DNA of 47,954 nt from Lactobacillus sp. S2-2 (GCF_021698855.1 NZ_WWFA01000012.1:1-47954), one strand, 5' to 3'; numbered from the stretch's first letter, positions 26,991-38,200 are shown. The notes: generated by a model not told the origin, from the sequence alone. Numbers and translations: made by a program.

Positions 26991-28211
26991 TTATATATTT
27001 TTTGTTTCGTTTCTGACTAACATTAAGTTTAATAATACTAAGATTGAAGTAGATATGAAAACTCCAGAATAACCAAAAATTGAAGAAACAACTGAACCAA
27101 TAATAGGTCCTAAAAAGTTACCAAAAGCTTGTAATGATTGATTCCAACTGAATATTCTTCCAGTAATGTCAGTTGGTGTATTTTTAGCTAAAATTGTTTG
27201 AACAGCAGGAAGCATGCAAGCATTAGAAATTCCAATTAAAAATCTAAGAGCTAATAATTGCCAGATATTAGTTACAAAAGCCATCGGAATATATAAGAAG
27301 ATGGCAAATATAAATCCAGCCATAATAATCTTATGAGTACCAATACGATCTCCTAATTCTCCTAATCTAGGAGCCGCAATTAAAGTTGCTAATCCAGGTA
27401 TAGCTGCAACAATTCCTGCATAAAATGAAACTTGTGGACTGTTATTTAAAATTTGTTTTACATATAAAGATAAAATAGGGGTAATTGAAGTATTTGAAGC
27501 TTGAATAATCATAGTTGTGATAAACATTCCAAAAACAAGTTTGTAATTTGGTAAGTGTTTAATAACTTCTTTAGCAGATAGATTATCTTCTTTTGAAATT
27601 GGTTCAAAGTTTTCTTTTACAAAAAATAAAGTAACGAAGAAAACTGATAAAAGTAACCCTCCAGTGATAAAGAAAGTAATTCGATAACCAGCTACAGATG
27701 CTAAAATCCCCCCGATGAATGGTCCAAGTAATGTACCAGAAACACTTCCGGTAGCAAGAGTTCCTAATGCTTTACCGCTTTCCTTTTTAGGAACTTGAGT
27801 TGCTAAAAGGGCATTTGAATTACTCATATATCCTGAGAAAACTCCTTGAATCAATCTTAAAATAATTAAAATCCATACATTTGGAGTTAATCCCATTAAT
27901 AGAATACATATTCCCATTCCAAATGAAGCACGAAGTAGCATTACCTTACGACCATATCGATCGGCTAAACTTCCCCAAATTGGGCTAACAATTGCTGTGA
28001 CTATATACGATGCAGCAAATGCTAATCCGGAATATAAACTAAGTTCACTGTGAGTGAAATCTCCTAGTTCAGAAATAAATAATGATAAAAAAGGCATCAT
28101 GACAGAAAAACCCATTCCAGTCATGAACATTCCAAACCATAGAGCAACTAAATTTTTTTTCCAAAAAGTCCGGGTCTCTCCATCAGGACTTTCAGATGAT
28201 GTGTTAGACAA
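26991..28211 (-). CDS. MFS multidrug-type efflux transporter
   Basis: A 406-residue major facilitator with 12 hydrophobic segments and a central polar loop (about 190-215, ENFEPISKEDNLSAKEV region). The loop 2-3 signature GSLADRYGRK and the segment VSGTLLGPFIGGILA (motif C-like, with G-x-x-x-G-P-x-x-G-G) mark it as a drug:H+ antiporter of the DHA1 family, close to PmrA-like pumps. The substrate is not predictable. TTG 28211 is the start: AGGAG lies 10 nt upstream, and an ATG right after that site would give only a five-codon peptide. Confidence 0.85.
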   Translation of the reverse strand: MSNTSSESPDGETRTFWKKNLVALWFGMFMTGMGFSVMMPFLSLFISELGDFTHSELSLYSGLAFAASYIVTAIVSPIWGSLADRYGRKVMLLRASFGMGICILLMGLTPNVWILIILRLIQGVFSGYMSNSNALLATQVPKKESGKALGTLATGSVSGTLLGPFIGGILASVAGYRITFFITGGLLLSVFFVTLFFVKENFEPISKEDNLSAKEVIKHLPNYKLVFGMFITTMIIQASNTSITPILSLYVKQILNNSPQVSFYAGIVAAIPGLATLIAAPRLGELGDRIGTHKIIMAGFIFAIFLYIPMAFVTNIWQLLALRFLIGISNACMLPAVQTILAKNTPTDITGRIFSWNQSLQAFGNFLGPIIGSVVSSIFGYSGVFISTSILVLLNLMLVRNETKNI

Positions 28212-28235
28212 TTATTGTCATCTCCTATTTAAAAG

Positions 28236-28255
28236 TTATCTTAACTAGCAGATAA
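28236..28255. repeat. Inverted repeat upstream of the MFS gene
   Basis: TTATCT (28236-28241) and AGATAA (28250-28255) form an inverted repeat with an 8-nt centre, 25 bp before the MFS start, in the 252-bp divergent gap with murF. It could be an operator for a local regulator, but no regulator gene is adjacent. Nothing else clear was found in this AT-rich gap except the murF promoter. Confidence 0.35.
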
Positions 28256-28422
28256 GTGATTTATTTAATAATTGAATTTAATATTTATGGTAAATAAAAT
28301 TTTAATTTAATTAAAATAATTTAAACCACTTTTTAGTTAAGCATTATATTATCATATCAGCTTTTAAAAATAATTTAAATAAGGTATGAATAATTGTAAT
28401 TTTAAGGTTAAGAAGTCATTCA

Positions 28423-28431
28423 TGTTATAAT
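28423..28431 (+). promoter_or_regulatory. Extended -10 promoter of murF
   Basis: TGTTATAAT (hexamer 28426-28431) is an extended -10 located 32 bp before the ATG. The -35 region is poor, as expected for this promoter type. Confidence 0.65.
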
Positions 28432-28463
28432 TAATTAAATTAATTATAATTAGGAGCCTATAT

Positions 28464-29843
28464 ATGAAAATGAGTCTGCAAGAAATTGCTAAAGCTGTCA
28501 ATGCTGAAATTTTAAATAAAAATGATCAGGATATTACAGTTGAAGAGGTTTCTTTTGATAGTCGAAAAATTGGAGTGAATTCTTTATTTATTCCACTAAA
28601 GGGTGAGCAAGATGGTCATAAATTTATTGAATCTGCTATTAATAATGGTGCTGTAGCTACTTTTTTTGAAAATAAAAGCGAATTTGAAATACCTAAAAAC
28701 ATTCCGATTCTTAAAGTTGAAAATGCTTTAGAATCTTTGCAAAAATTAAGTCGATATTACTTAAAAAAAATAAATCCTGAAGTAATTGCAATTACTGGAA
28801 GTAATGGGAAGACAACTACAAAAGATATGGTGGCATCAGTTCTTTCAACAAAGTTTAATGTGACAAAAACAAATGGTAATTTTAATAATGAAATTGGAGT
28901 ACCAATTACTATTTTATCTATGAAACCATCAACAGAAACTTTAGTAGTTGAATTTGGAATGGATCGTCCAGGACAATTAAATTTTTTGAGCAAATTAGTT
29001 CAACCAGATGTTGCGATTATCACGATGATTGGTGAAGCTCATATTGAATTTTTTAAAACAAGAGACAAAATAGCCGATGCTAAAATGGAAATCACTAATG
29101 CATTAAAGACACAAAGTTTTTTTATATATAATGGTGATGAACATTTATTAAATGATCGAGCAAAGAATTTAAATGATATTTTGATTAGAACTTTTGGAAA
29201 AAATACCGATAATAATCTTTATTCAACATCTATTCACAAAGAAAAATTTAATACACTTTTTACAACTAACAAGTATGCTGATTTTGAATTCGAAATTCCA
29301 ATGATTGGTGAGTATAATGTCAATAATGCATTGGCTGCAATCATGGTTGGGGATTTATATGAAATTAAAAAAGAGGATATTAAATCTGCTTTAAAGAGTT
29401 TTGATTTAACTGAAAATCGAACAGAATGGATTATAGGTGCTAAGGATGAAAAAATATTAAGTGATGTTTATAATTCAAATCCAACTGCAGTAAAAAATGT
29501 ATTGAATGCTTTTGTTGCCGAACCAACAAATGGGCATAAAATAATTGTATTAGGTGATATGCTTGAATTAGGTGATGCATCAGCTGAACTTCATAAGGGT
29601 CTAGCTAATGATATTAATCCAGCAGAAATTAAAAGTGTTTATTTAATCGGAAATGAAATATTGCCTTTATATAATCAATTAAAAAATAAATATGCAATAA
29701 GTGATATTCACTATTATAAAAAGGATGATATGGATAGTTTGTATCATGATTTAAATGATGAAATTGAACCAAAAGATTATGTATTACTGAAAGGTAGTCA
29801 CGGGATTCATTTAGAAAAATTATTGGATATGTTAAAAAAATAA
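28464..29843 (+). CDS. murF: UDP-MurNAc-tripeptide--D-Ala-D-Ala ligase
   Basis: MurF adds the D-Ala-D-Ala dipeptide to the UDP-MurNAc-tripeptide to finish the cytoplasmic peptidoglycan precursor. The 459-residue protein has the substrate-binding N-domain (SFDSRKIGVNSLFIPLKG), the P-loop GSNGKTTTK (112-120), the middle-domain segment NFNNEIGVP and the C-terminal Rossmann domain with VLGDMLELG. AGGAG precedes ATG 28464. Its D-Ala substrate depends on alr, encoded 1.8 kb downstream. Confidence 0.97.
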   Translation: MKMSLQEIAKAVNAEILNKNDQDITVEEVSFDSRKIGVNSLFIPLKGEQDGHKFIESAINNGAVATFFENKSEFEIPKNIPILKVENALESLQKLSRYYLKKINPEVIAITGSNGKTTTKDMVASVLSTKFNVTKTNGNFNNEIGVPITILSMKPSTETLVVEFGMDRPGQLNFLSKLVQPDVAIITMIGEAHIEFFKTRDKIADAKMEITNALKTQSFFIYNGDEHLLNDRAKNLNDILIRTFGKNTDNNLYSTSIHKEKFNTLFTTNKYADFEFEIPMIGEYNVNNALAAIMVGDLYEIKKEDIKSALKSFDLTENRTEWIIGAKDEKILSDVYNSNPTAVKNVLNAFVAEPTNGHKIIVLGDMLELGDASAELHKGLANDINPAEIKSVYLIGNEILPLYNQLKNKYAISDIHYYKKDDMDSLYHDLNDEIEPKDYVLLKGSHGIHLEKLLDMLKK

Positions 29844-29863
29844 AGTAGCACTCTTAAATTATA

Positions 29864-29892
29864 TTGATTAATTTTTTAAAAGGTTGTAATAT
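29864..29892 (+). promoter_or_regulatory. cshA promoter and long leader
   Basis: TTGATT (29864-29869), a 17-bp spacer and TAATAT (29887-29892) would start transcription near 29899, giving a leader of about 113 nt before the TTG start. Long leaders are common on cold-inducible helicase genes. I see a short palindrome AAGCGCTT (29934-29941) but no known riboswitch. Confidence 0.75.
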
Positions 29893-30011
29893 TAATAAGA
29901 CGCATTTAATGAATCGATGTTTAACCAAGTATTAAGCGCTTCATGGAAAACGGATTTTTTCTAAGCTTTTTATGGATTTAAACGTGGATGTTCCAATTAG
30001 GAGGAAACATA

Positions 30012-31550
30012 TTGAAGTTTAACGAACTAGGATTATCAGAAAATCTACTAAAGTCAATTGAAAGAAGTGGATTTGATGAACCTACTGCAATTCAAGCACA
30101 AACAATTCCTTTGTTATTAAAAGGTGAAGATGTTATTGGTCAAGCACAAACAGGTACAGGTAAAACTGCAGCTTTTTCATTACCAATAATTGAAAAAATT
30201 GATACTAACAATCCAAATATCCAAGCTTTGGTTATTTCTCCAACTAGAGAATTAGCTATCCAAACTCAAAAAGAGATGGAAAGATTAGGTAAGGATCAAG
30301 GAGTAAAAGCTCAAGTTGTTTATGGTGGATCAGACATCAAAAAACAAATTTATGATTTGAAGAAAAAACCACAAATCATGGTTGGTACTCCGGGTAGACT
30401 TTTAGATCATATTAATCGTCGTACAATAAAATTAGAATATGTGGACTTTTTAGTTTTAGATGAAGCTGATGAAATGTTGAATATGGGATTCCTTGAAGAC
30501 ATTGAAAATATTATCAAGAAAACTCCAGAAACTAGACAAACATTACTTTATTCTGCAACTATGCCAGCTCCAATTAAACGAGTTGGGGTTCAATTTATGA
30601 AAGATCCTAAACAAATCACTGTTAAAGCAAAAGAGTTAACAACAGATTTGATTGAACAATATTATGTAAAAGTTAAAGATTCTGAAAAGTTTGAAATTAT
30701 GACTAGAATCTTTGATGTTCAAATGCCAGAAGTAACAATCATCTTCTGTCGAACTAAACGTCGTGTTGATGAAGTTGCTAAAGGTTTATCAATGTGTGGC
30801 TATAGAGCTGCTGGTCTTCATGGTGATTTAACTCAAGCTCGTCGTTCACAAATTATGAAAGACTTTAAAAATAATCGTATTAATTATTTAGTTGCTACTG
30901 ACGTTGCAGCCCGTGGAATTGATGTTTCTGGAGTTACTCATGTATATAACTTTGATATTCCACAAGATCCTGAAAGCTATGTTCACAGAATTGGAAGAAC
31001 TGGTAGAGCTGGTAAACGTGGTACCTCTGTAACTTTTGTTTCTCCAAATGAAATGAGTTATTTAAGAGAAGTAGAAAAAATGACTAAAGTTAGAATGTTA
31101 CCTTTAAAGCCACCTTCAAAAGAAGAATCATTAGAAGGTCAATTGAAATTTGCAGAAGAAGATGTGGCTAAGTTAGTTCAAAAGACTGAAAAGGAAATTT
31201 TCATTCCAACAGCTAAAAAATTATTAGAAGAATATGACGTTGAAGATCTTGTTGCCGCATTGTTAAAAACAATGACAAAAGAACAAGTTAAAGTTCATAT
31301 TACACCTGAAAAACCGCTTAAGAATAATAATAAAAAAGGTGGTAATTATCGAGGTAAAGGAAATGGTCGTGGAGGAAGAGGCGGCTATAACCGAAACCGT
31401 AGAGATCGTGATGGTGGCGGTAAGAAACGCTATTCAGATAATAAAAAGCGTCCATCTAATAATCGTAACAGAGATAATTCAGATCGTAATCGCAGTAAAA
31501 GTAATAGTAGCAAAGGTAAATCATCTTTTGTTATTAAAAACAAAGAATAA
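30012..31550 (+). CDS. cshA: DEAD-box RNA helicase CshA
   Basis: CshA unwinds RNA in the degradosome-like complex and in ribosome assembly, and helps in the cold. The 512-residue protein has the Q motif (FNELGLSENLL, PTAIQAQTIP), Walker A AQTGTGKT (45-52), PTRELA, DEAD (150-153), SAT, and the helicase C motif HRIGRTGRAGKRG. From about residue 430 the tail is low-complexity and rich in Gly, Arg, Asn, Lys and Ser (RG-type RNA-binding tail). TTG 30012 is the start, with AGGAGG at 29999-30004; ATG 29988 would put that site inside the gene and add residues foreign to the family. Confidence 0.95.
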   Translation: MKFNELGLSENLLKSIERSGFDEPTAIQAQTIPLLLKGEDVIGQAQTGTGKTAAFSLPIIEKIDTNNPNIQALVISPTRELAIQTQKEMERLGKDQGVKAQVVYGGSDIKKQIYDLKKKPQIMVGTPGRLLDHINRRTIKLEYVDFLVLDEADEMLNMGFLEDIENIIKKTPETRQTLLYSATMPAPIKRVGVQFMKDPKQITVKAKELTTDLIEQYYVKVKDSEKFEIMTRIFDVQMPEVTIIFCRTKRRVDEVAKGLSMCGYRAAGLHGDLTQARRSQIMKDFKNNRINYLVATDVAARGIDVSGVTHVYNFDIPQDPESYVHRIGRTGRAGKRGTSVTFVSPNEMSYLREVEKMTKVRMLPLKPPSKEESLEGQLKFAEEDVAKLVQKTEKEIFIPTAKKLLEEYDVEDLVAALLKTMTKEQVKVHITPEKPLKNNNKKGGNYRGKGNGRGGRGGYNRNRRDRDGGGKKRYSDNKKRPSNNRNRDNSDRNRSKSNSSKGKSSFVIKNKE

Positions 31551-31552
31551 AG

Positions 31553-31590
31553 AAAAGACCGATTATTATAATCGGTCTTTTTTATTATTA
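31553..31590. terminator. Terminator after cshA
   Basis: A perfect 13-bp stem (31553-31565 with 31569-31581) is followed by a T-rich run. It separates cshA from alr. Confidence 0.92.
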
Positions 31591-31604
31591 ATTATACATA
31601 AGTG

Positions 31605-31613
31605 TGATAAACT
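31605..31613 (+). promoter_or_regulatory. Extended -10 promoter of alr
   Basis: TGATAAACT (hexamer TAAACT 31608-31613) is identical to the extended -10 of rpmE. The -35 candidate is TTATTA (31585-31590, 17-bp spacer), which is weak. It lies 33 bp before the alr start. Confidence 0.55.
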
Positions 31614-31646
31614 ATAGGTTACACATTTTAAGAGGTGAATTAAATA

Positions 31647-32774
31647 ATGACAATTGCAATTAATCGAAAATCGCAATTAATTATAAATGAAAATGCGGTT
31701 TATCATAATATTAATCAAGAAAGAAAATTATTAGATAAAGATTCAGAATTGTTTATGGTTGTAAAAGCTAATGCATATGGGCATGGGGCTGTTAAAATTG
31801 CAGAAATAGCCAAAAGAGCTGGAGCTACTGGATTTTGTGTAGCAGTTTTAGATGAAGCAATTGAACTTAGAAAAGCTGGTTTTATAGAGCCAATTTTAGT
31901 TTTAGGATTAACGGATGTTAATTTAATTAATTTAATTCAAAAATATGATATTTCAGTAACAGTATCTTCAATTGATTGGATTAAAGAAGCAAATCAGCTA
32001 ATTAAAGAAAATAACTTTAAAAATAAAATTAAAATTCATTTGGCATTAGATACTGGAATGGGACGCATCGGGTTACAAAGTGCTGAAGAAGTTAAGAAAT
32101 TTATTGGTCAATTTGAAAAAATGAACAAATTAATTGATCTTGAAGGTGTCTTTACACATTTTTCAACTGCTGATTCTGATGATAGTTCTTATTTTGAATA
32201 TCAAAGAGATCACTTTTTTGAAATGATGAATGAAATTCCTAACAGACCAAAATATGTTCATGTTGCAAATTCTGCTACTAGTTTATGGCATGATTTAACT
32301 GGATCAAATATGATAAGATTTGGAATTGCTGGATATGGTTATAATCCTTCTGGTAATTTAATAGAACCACCATTTGAATTAAAACCAGCAATGAGTCTTA
32401 TTTCTGAATTAGTTTATGTAAAAAAAGTACCAGAAGGTAAGTCTATAGGTTATGGAGCTACTTATACAACTAAAAACGAAGAATGGATTGGTACTGTACC
32501 AATTGGTTATGCAGATGGAATTAGAAGAGAACTAAAAGGATTTAATGTTTTAGTGGATGGTCATTATTGTGAAATTGTTGGTCGAATTTGTATGGACCAA
32601 TTGATGATTCGTCTTCCTTATGATATCATCAAAGGTACTACAGTTACTTTTATTGGTGAAAACCAAGGGAAAAGCATACTCATGCAAGATGTTGCTGATT
32701 ATTGCCAAACAATTACGCATGCAATTGTTTGTGGATTTTCTGAAAGATTACCCAGAATATACCAGTCAAATTAA
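31647..32774 (+). CDS. alr: Alanine racemase
   Basis: This PLP enzyme makes D-alanine for peptidoglycan and teichoic acids. The 375-residue protein has the PLP Lys in VVKANAYGHG (K40), the second catalytic Tyr in IGYGATYTT, and the RICMDQLM segment. AAGAGGTGA precedes ATG 31647. The toxin-antitoxin genes follow it directly, as in many Firmicutes. No acpS gene lies between cshA and alr, where it is often found in relatives. Confidence 0.96.
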   Translation: MTIAINRKSQLIINENAVYHNINQERKLLDKDSELFMVVKANAYGHGAVKIAEIAKRAGATGFCVAVLDEAIELRKAGFIEPILVLGLTDVNLINLIQKYDISVTVSSIDWIKEANQLIKENNFKNKIKIHLALDTGMGRIGLQSAEEVKKFIGQFEKMNKLIDLEGVFTHFSTADSDDSSYFEYQRDHFFEMMNEIPNRPKYVHVANSATSLWHDLTGSNMIRFGIAGYGYNPSGNLIEPPFELKPAMSLISELVYVKKVPEGKSIGYGATYTTKNEEWIGTVPIGYADGIRRELKGFNVLVDGHYCEIVGRICMDQLMIRLPYDIIKGTTVTFIGENQGKSILMQDVADYCQTITHAIVCGFSERLPRIYQSN

Positions 32775-32798
32775 ACTATATTTTTAGGAGTTTTATTA

Positions 32799-33053
32799 AT
32801 GATAAAAGATGTCAGACAAAGATTTTTAATTTTAGTTAATGGTGATAATAGAGATGATATGCATAAATGGACAAGTAAAAGCAACAAAGAACCAATTAAA
32901 GTCGATTGTGATTTTCCTAGTGACCCCCTATTTACATCTTTAATGCACGGATATATGTCTATGGCTTCTTTAAATAGTCAAATTGTGGATGAGTTTTCTG
33001 CTTGCGAAGAAGAATCAACATTGACGGTTTTTGGGAAATTAGATAACAAGTGA
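32799..33053 (+). CDS. ndoAI: Divergent NdoAI (EndoAI)-like antitoxin
   Basis: An 84-residue protein directly upstream of the NdoA/MazF toxin. Its C-terminal half (about 48-71) has the pattern LM..GYM.MA..N..I..E...CE.E.T, which matches the toxin-binding tail of Bacillus EndoAI as I recall that sequence. The N-terminal half has no clear ribbon-helix-helix: the expected basic beta strand and two helices are replaced by an acidic, Asp-rich region including VNGDNRDDMHKW and VDCDFPSDP. I infer an antitoxin that still binds its toxin but may have lost, or changed, DNA binding. AGGAG precedes ATG 32799; it starts 24 nt after alr and ends 31 nt before ndoA. Confidence 0.7.
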   Translation: MIKDVRQRFLILVNGDNRDDMHKWTSKSNKEPIKVDCDFPSDPLFTSLMHGYMSMASLNSQIVDEFSACEEESTLTVFGKLDNK

Positions 33054-33084
33054 AATTAACCGTTTTAAGAGGGGAAGTTTTTAA

Positions 33085-33444
33085 ATGCAAACCACTGATA
33101 TTAAACGTGGCGACATTTTTTATGCTGATTTATCTCCGGTTATTGGGTCAGAGCAGGGTGGAATGCGCCCTGTTTTGATAATCCAAAATGATGTTGGGAA
33201 CCATTATAGTCCAACTGTAATTGTTGCTGCCATCACAGCCAGAATTTCGAAACCAAAAATGCCTACACACATTGGAATTACTGCTAAGCAAGCTGGAGTG
33301 GAAAAAAACTCAGTAATTTTGCTTGAACAGGTTAGGACTATTGATAAACAGAGATTACAAGATCGAGTGACTCATTTAGTAGCAAAAAAAATGAATGAAG
33401 TTGATAATGCTCTATCTTTGAGTCTTGGATTAAGTTCTAAATAA
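33085..33444 (+). CDS. ndoA: mRNA interferase NdoA (MazF-type toxin)
   Basis: A 119-residue MazF/PemK-family endoribonuclease, which in Bacillus cuts mRNA at UACAU. The whole protein follows the Bacillus EndoA pattern: [20 protein letters not shown] with catalytic Arg in [11 protein letters not shown], the acid-base Thr in VAAITA, and the ending [20 protein letters not shown] region. The length is full and the catalytic residues are intact. AGAGGGG lies before ATG 33085. It is the toxin partner of the preceding gene and ends the alr transcript. Confidence 0.94.
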   Translation: MQTTDIKRGDIFYADLSPVIGSEQGGMRPVLIIQNDVGNHYSPTVIVAAITARISKPKMPTHIGITAKQAGVEKNSVILLEQVRTIDKQRLQDRVTHLVAKKMNEVDNALSLSLGLSSK

Positions 33445-33457
33445 TATATTTACATAA

Positions 33458-33495
33458 AAAAAGAGTTGTGGATTAAAATCTACAACTCTTTTTAT
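33458..33495. terminator. Bidirectional terminator between ndoA and ldh
   Basis: A 15-bp stem with one G-T pair (33458-33472 with 33479-33493) and A/T tracts lies between the convergent genes. Confidence 0.9.
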
Positions 33496-33512
33496 ATTAA
33501 TGTTTAATTGTA

Positions 33513-34463
<951 letters not shown>

Positions 34464-34498
34464 CTAAGTCCTCCAATATATTATTATTTACGAATCTA

Positions 34499-34507
34499 AT
34501 TATAGCA
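34499..34507 (-). promoter_or_regulatory. Extended -10 promoter of ldh
   Basis: The minus strand reads TGCTATAAT (hexamer 34499-34504), an extended -10 located 38 bp before the ATG. The -35 is weak. No catabolite-response element was recognised. Confidence 0.65.
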
Positions 34508-34580
34508 TTATTGAATTTGGAATTACAGATTTAGCGAATGATAAGAAAAGTTTTTATCAAATATTAATTGTTATGAATTA

Positions 34581-34589
34581 TGATACAAT
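34581..34589 (+). promoter_or_regulatory. Extended -10 promoter of pth
   Basis: TGATACAAT (hexamer 34584-34589) lies 44 bp before the pth start codon. No matching -35 was found. Confidence 0.5.
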
Positions 34590-34633
34590 TAATTTGATTT
34601 ATTACAGTTAAGAAGTATTGGAGCGTATTTAAA

Positions 34634-35191
34634 ATGAAAATGATTGTAGGACTTGGAAATATTGGCTTAGAGTTTATGGGAACCAGACATAATACAGGAT
34701 TTATGACAGTTGAGAAATTTGCTGACAGAAATAATATTAAAATTTCAAAAAATAAGATGCATGCAAAAATTGGTGAAGGAAATATTAATGGTGAAAAGGT
34801 GATTGTAGTCCAACCTACAACTATGATGAATGAATCTGGTCAAGCAGTTCGACCAATTATGGATTTTTATAAAATTGATATTGAAGATCTAATCGTTGCA
34901 TATGATGATATGGATCTACCAGTTGGTAAATTAAGACTAAGAACAAATGGATCTGCTGGTGGTCATAATGGAATTAAAAGCTTGATTAATCATTTAGGGA
35001 CTAAAAATTTTAATCGAATTAGAGTAGGAATTGACCATCCCAATAAAGAAAGTGTTGTAAATTACGTATTGGGTAAATTTACAAAAGAACAACAAATAGA
35101 GTTATCAAAGGGAATCGATTTAGCAAATGATGCTTTAGAAGAATTTGTTAATAATGTAGAATTTTCAAAATTAGAAAATAAATTTAATTAG
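34634..35191 (+). CDS. pth: Peptidyl-tRNA hydrolase
   Basis: Pth releases peptides from stalled peptidyl-tRNAs so that the tRNA can be reused. The 185-residue enzyme has N9 in GLGNIG, catalytic H19 in TRHNTGF, the catalytic Asp in YDDMDLP, and the tail-loop segment GSAGGHNGIKSLINHLGT. GGAG precedes ATG 34634. It begins the second conserved block (pth-mfd-rqcP-divIC). Confidence 0.97.
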   Translation: MKMIVGLGNIGLEFMGTRHNTGFMTVEKFADRNNIKISKNKMHAKIGEGNINGEKVIVVQPTTMMNESGQAVRPIMDFYKIDIEDLIVAYDDMDLPVGKLRLRTNGSAGGHNGIKSLINHLGTKNFNRIRVGIDHPNKESVVNYVLGKFTKEQQIELSKGIDLANDALEEFVNNVEFSKLENKFN

Positions 35192-35208
35192 TCTTATGGA
35201 GGGTAATG

Positions 35209-38200
35209 ATGGAACAATCCGATCTACTACTTAAATTACCTAAATATACTGAAATAAAAAAACAAATTGAGCAAAATAAACATCAATTAATTACTGGGAT
35301 GAATGAATCATCCAAGCTTTTTTTGATGGATACAATTAAAAAAAATGAAAATAAAAATATTTTAGTTGTAACTGACACTTTATATCGAGCTGAAAAGTTA
35401 ACTCAAGATTTTCAAAAATTATCTGATGGTTATGATACTTTTTTATTTCCGGCAGAAGAATTAATGGCAGCTGAAATAGCTACAAGTTCGCCTGAATTTA
35501 GAGCACAGCGAGTAAAATCCTTAGATGCACTTCAAAATGGGGAAAATAATATTATTGTAACTTCAGTTTCAGGATTAAAAAGAAGATTACCAAATCCAAA
35601 AGATTTCAATCAAAAAAAATTAAATATTAATTTTTCAAATGAATATGAATTGCAAGATTTAATTAAACAATTACAAGAAATGTCTTATCAAAGAGTAAAA
35701 ATGGTTTCAGCACCAGGTGAATTTTCAGTCAGAGGATCAATTCTTGATATTTATGCATTAAATCATGAAAATCCAATTAGAATTGATTTGTTTGATACAG
35801 AAATTGATTCAATTCGATATTTTGAAGTTGATACTCAAAGAAGTATGGAAAATATAGATGAAGTTGAGATTTTACCTGCTAATGATTTTTTACCTACAGC
35901 AAATGAATTAAATCAAGCTGTTGATAATTTATCAAATAAATTAACTAAAGAATTAAAAAAACTTGAAGATGATGAACAAAAAGATAAACTTAAAAATCAG
36001 ATTGAAACAATCATTGAAAGCTTAAAATCAGGTGTTTTTGATTCAAAATGGATTGAATATAGTCAGTATATTTTTGATGGTAATTATTCTTTAGTTGATT
36101 ATTTAGATGATGATAGATTAGTTGTTTTTGATGAGTTTGGGAAAGTTAAAGATAATGATAAAGAATTGACAGAAAGTGAATTTAATTGGAAAGAATCAAT
36201 TTTAATTAATCAAGAAGTATTTTCTGATCAAACATTTACACTAGAATTTAAAGATATTTTTAAGCAAATTCAGCAACCTATTTTAATGTTTTCGCTCTTT
36301 AAAAAAGGTTTAGGTCGAATGAAGATTGATTCTGTAGTTGATGTTGTTGCTAAACCAATGCAGCAGTTTTTTGGACAAATGCCATTACTTAAAACAGAAA
36401 TTGACAGATATCAAAAAGAAAAAAGAACAGTATTAATTACAGTTAGTGATCAAGAAAGATTAAATAAAGTTAAACAAATTTTTGATGATTTTGAAATTAG
36501 TTTATCAGTAACAAATAAAAACGAAATTATTGATCATCAAGTTCAGATTTTAATTGCAGATATTGATGGTGGATTTGAAATACCGGCTGCAGATATAGCT
36601 TTAATTACCGAAACAGAAATGTTTCAAAAAGTTAATGCAAAAAAGAAAAATCGTGTAAAACATCAAAATTTTAGTAATGCTGAAAAAATTAAAAGTTATA
36701 CTGATTTAAAACCAGGTGATTATGTTGTTCATGTTAATCATGGAATTGGTCGATATGAAGGCATGAAGACAATGGAAGTGGATCAGAAGCATCAAGATTA
36801 TATGACAATTACATATAAAGATGGTGCACAAATTTTTATTCCGGTTACGCAACTTAATTTAATTCAAAAGTATGTTGCAGGAGATAATAAAATACCTAAA
36901 ATAAATAAACTAGGTGGAAGTGAATGGGCTAAAACAAAAAGTAAAGTATCATCAAAAATTGAAGATATTGCAGATGATTTAATTGATTTATATGCAAAGA
37001 GAGAGGCACAAAAAGGATTTGCATTTCCAGTAGATGATGACATGCAAATTCAATTCGAAAATGACTTTCCATATAATGAGACTCCAGATCAATTAAAAAG
37101 TATTCAAGAAATCAAAGATGATATGGAGAAACCTAATCCAATGGATCGACTTTTAGTTGGAGATGTAGGGTACGGAAAGACTGAAGTAGCTTTAAGAGCT
37201 GCATTTAAAGCAGTTGAAGGTGGAAAGCAGGTTGCCTTATTAGTTCCAACTACGGTTTTAGCACAACAACATTATGAAACAATGCTAAATCGATATGAAG
37301 GTTATCCAATTAATGTCTCGGTTATTTCTCGATTTAATACTAAGAAAGAATCTAATCAAGTAATTGATGATTTAAAAGAAGGCAAAGTAGATATTTTAGT
37401 TGGGACTCATCGATTATTATCAAAAGATGTTAAATTTAATGATTTAGGTTTGTTGATTGTTGATGAAGAACAAAGATTTGGAGTTAAACATAAGGAAAGA
37501 ATTAAGGAATTAAGAGCAAATGTTGACGTATTGACGTTAACTGCTACTCCAATTCCAAGAACTTTGAATATGTCGATGATGGGTGTTCGTGATTTGTCAG
37601 TTATCGAAACACCACCAGCTAATCGTTTTCCAATTCAAACATATGTAATGGAACAAAATGAGGCTACAATTAGCGAGGGAATTAGACGTGAAATGCAAAG
37701 AAATGGTCAAGTATTTTATTTGCATAATCGGGTTGATGACATTGAAAAAGTGGTTAATAATTTACAAAGATTAAATCCCGATGCTAATATTTCATACATT
37801 CATGGTCAAATGACGGAAACTCAAATGGAAAATATTTTATATGAATTTATTAATCATGAATATGATGTATTAGTGACAACAACGATTATTGAAACGGGAG
37901 TTGATATTCCTAATGCAAATACTTTGTTTGTAGAAAACGCGGATCAAATGGGATTATCTCAGTTGTATCAAATTCGTGGTCGAATTGGACGAAGTAATCG
38001 AATTGGACAAGCATATTTTATGTATAAGCCAAATAAAGTTTTAACTGAAGTTAGTGAAAGTCGATTAGAAGCAATTAAAGATTTTACCGAATTAGGTTCA
38101 GGATTTAAAATTGCTATGCGAGACTTATCAATTCGTGGAGCAGGGAATTTGTTAGGTAAACAGCAACATGGATTTATCGATTCAGTTGGATATGATTTAT

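Noticed and set aside
31339-31617. Open frame inside the 3' end of cshA
   Set aside because: It is a shifted reading of the low-complexity RG/N-rich tail, with no independent ribosome site and repetitive Val/Ile/Glu composition.
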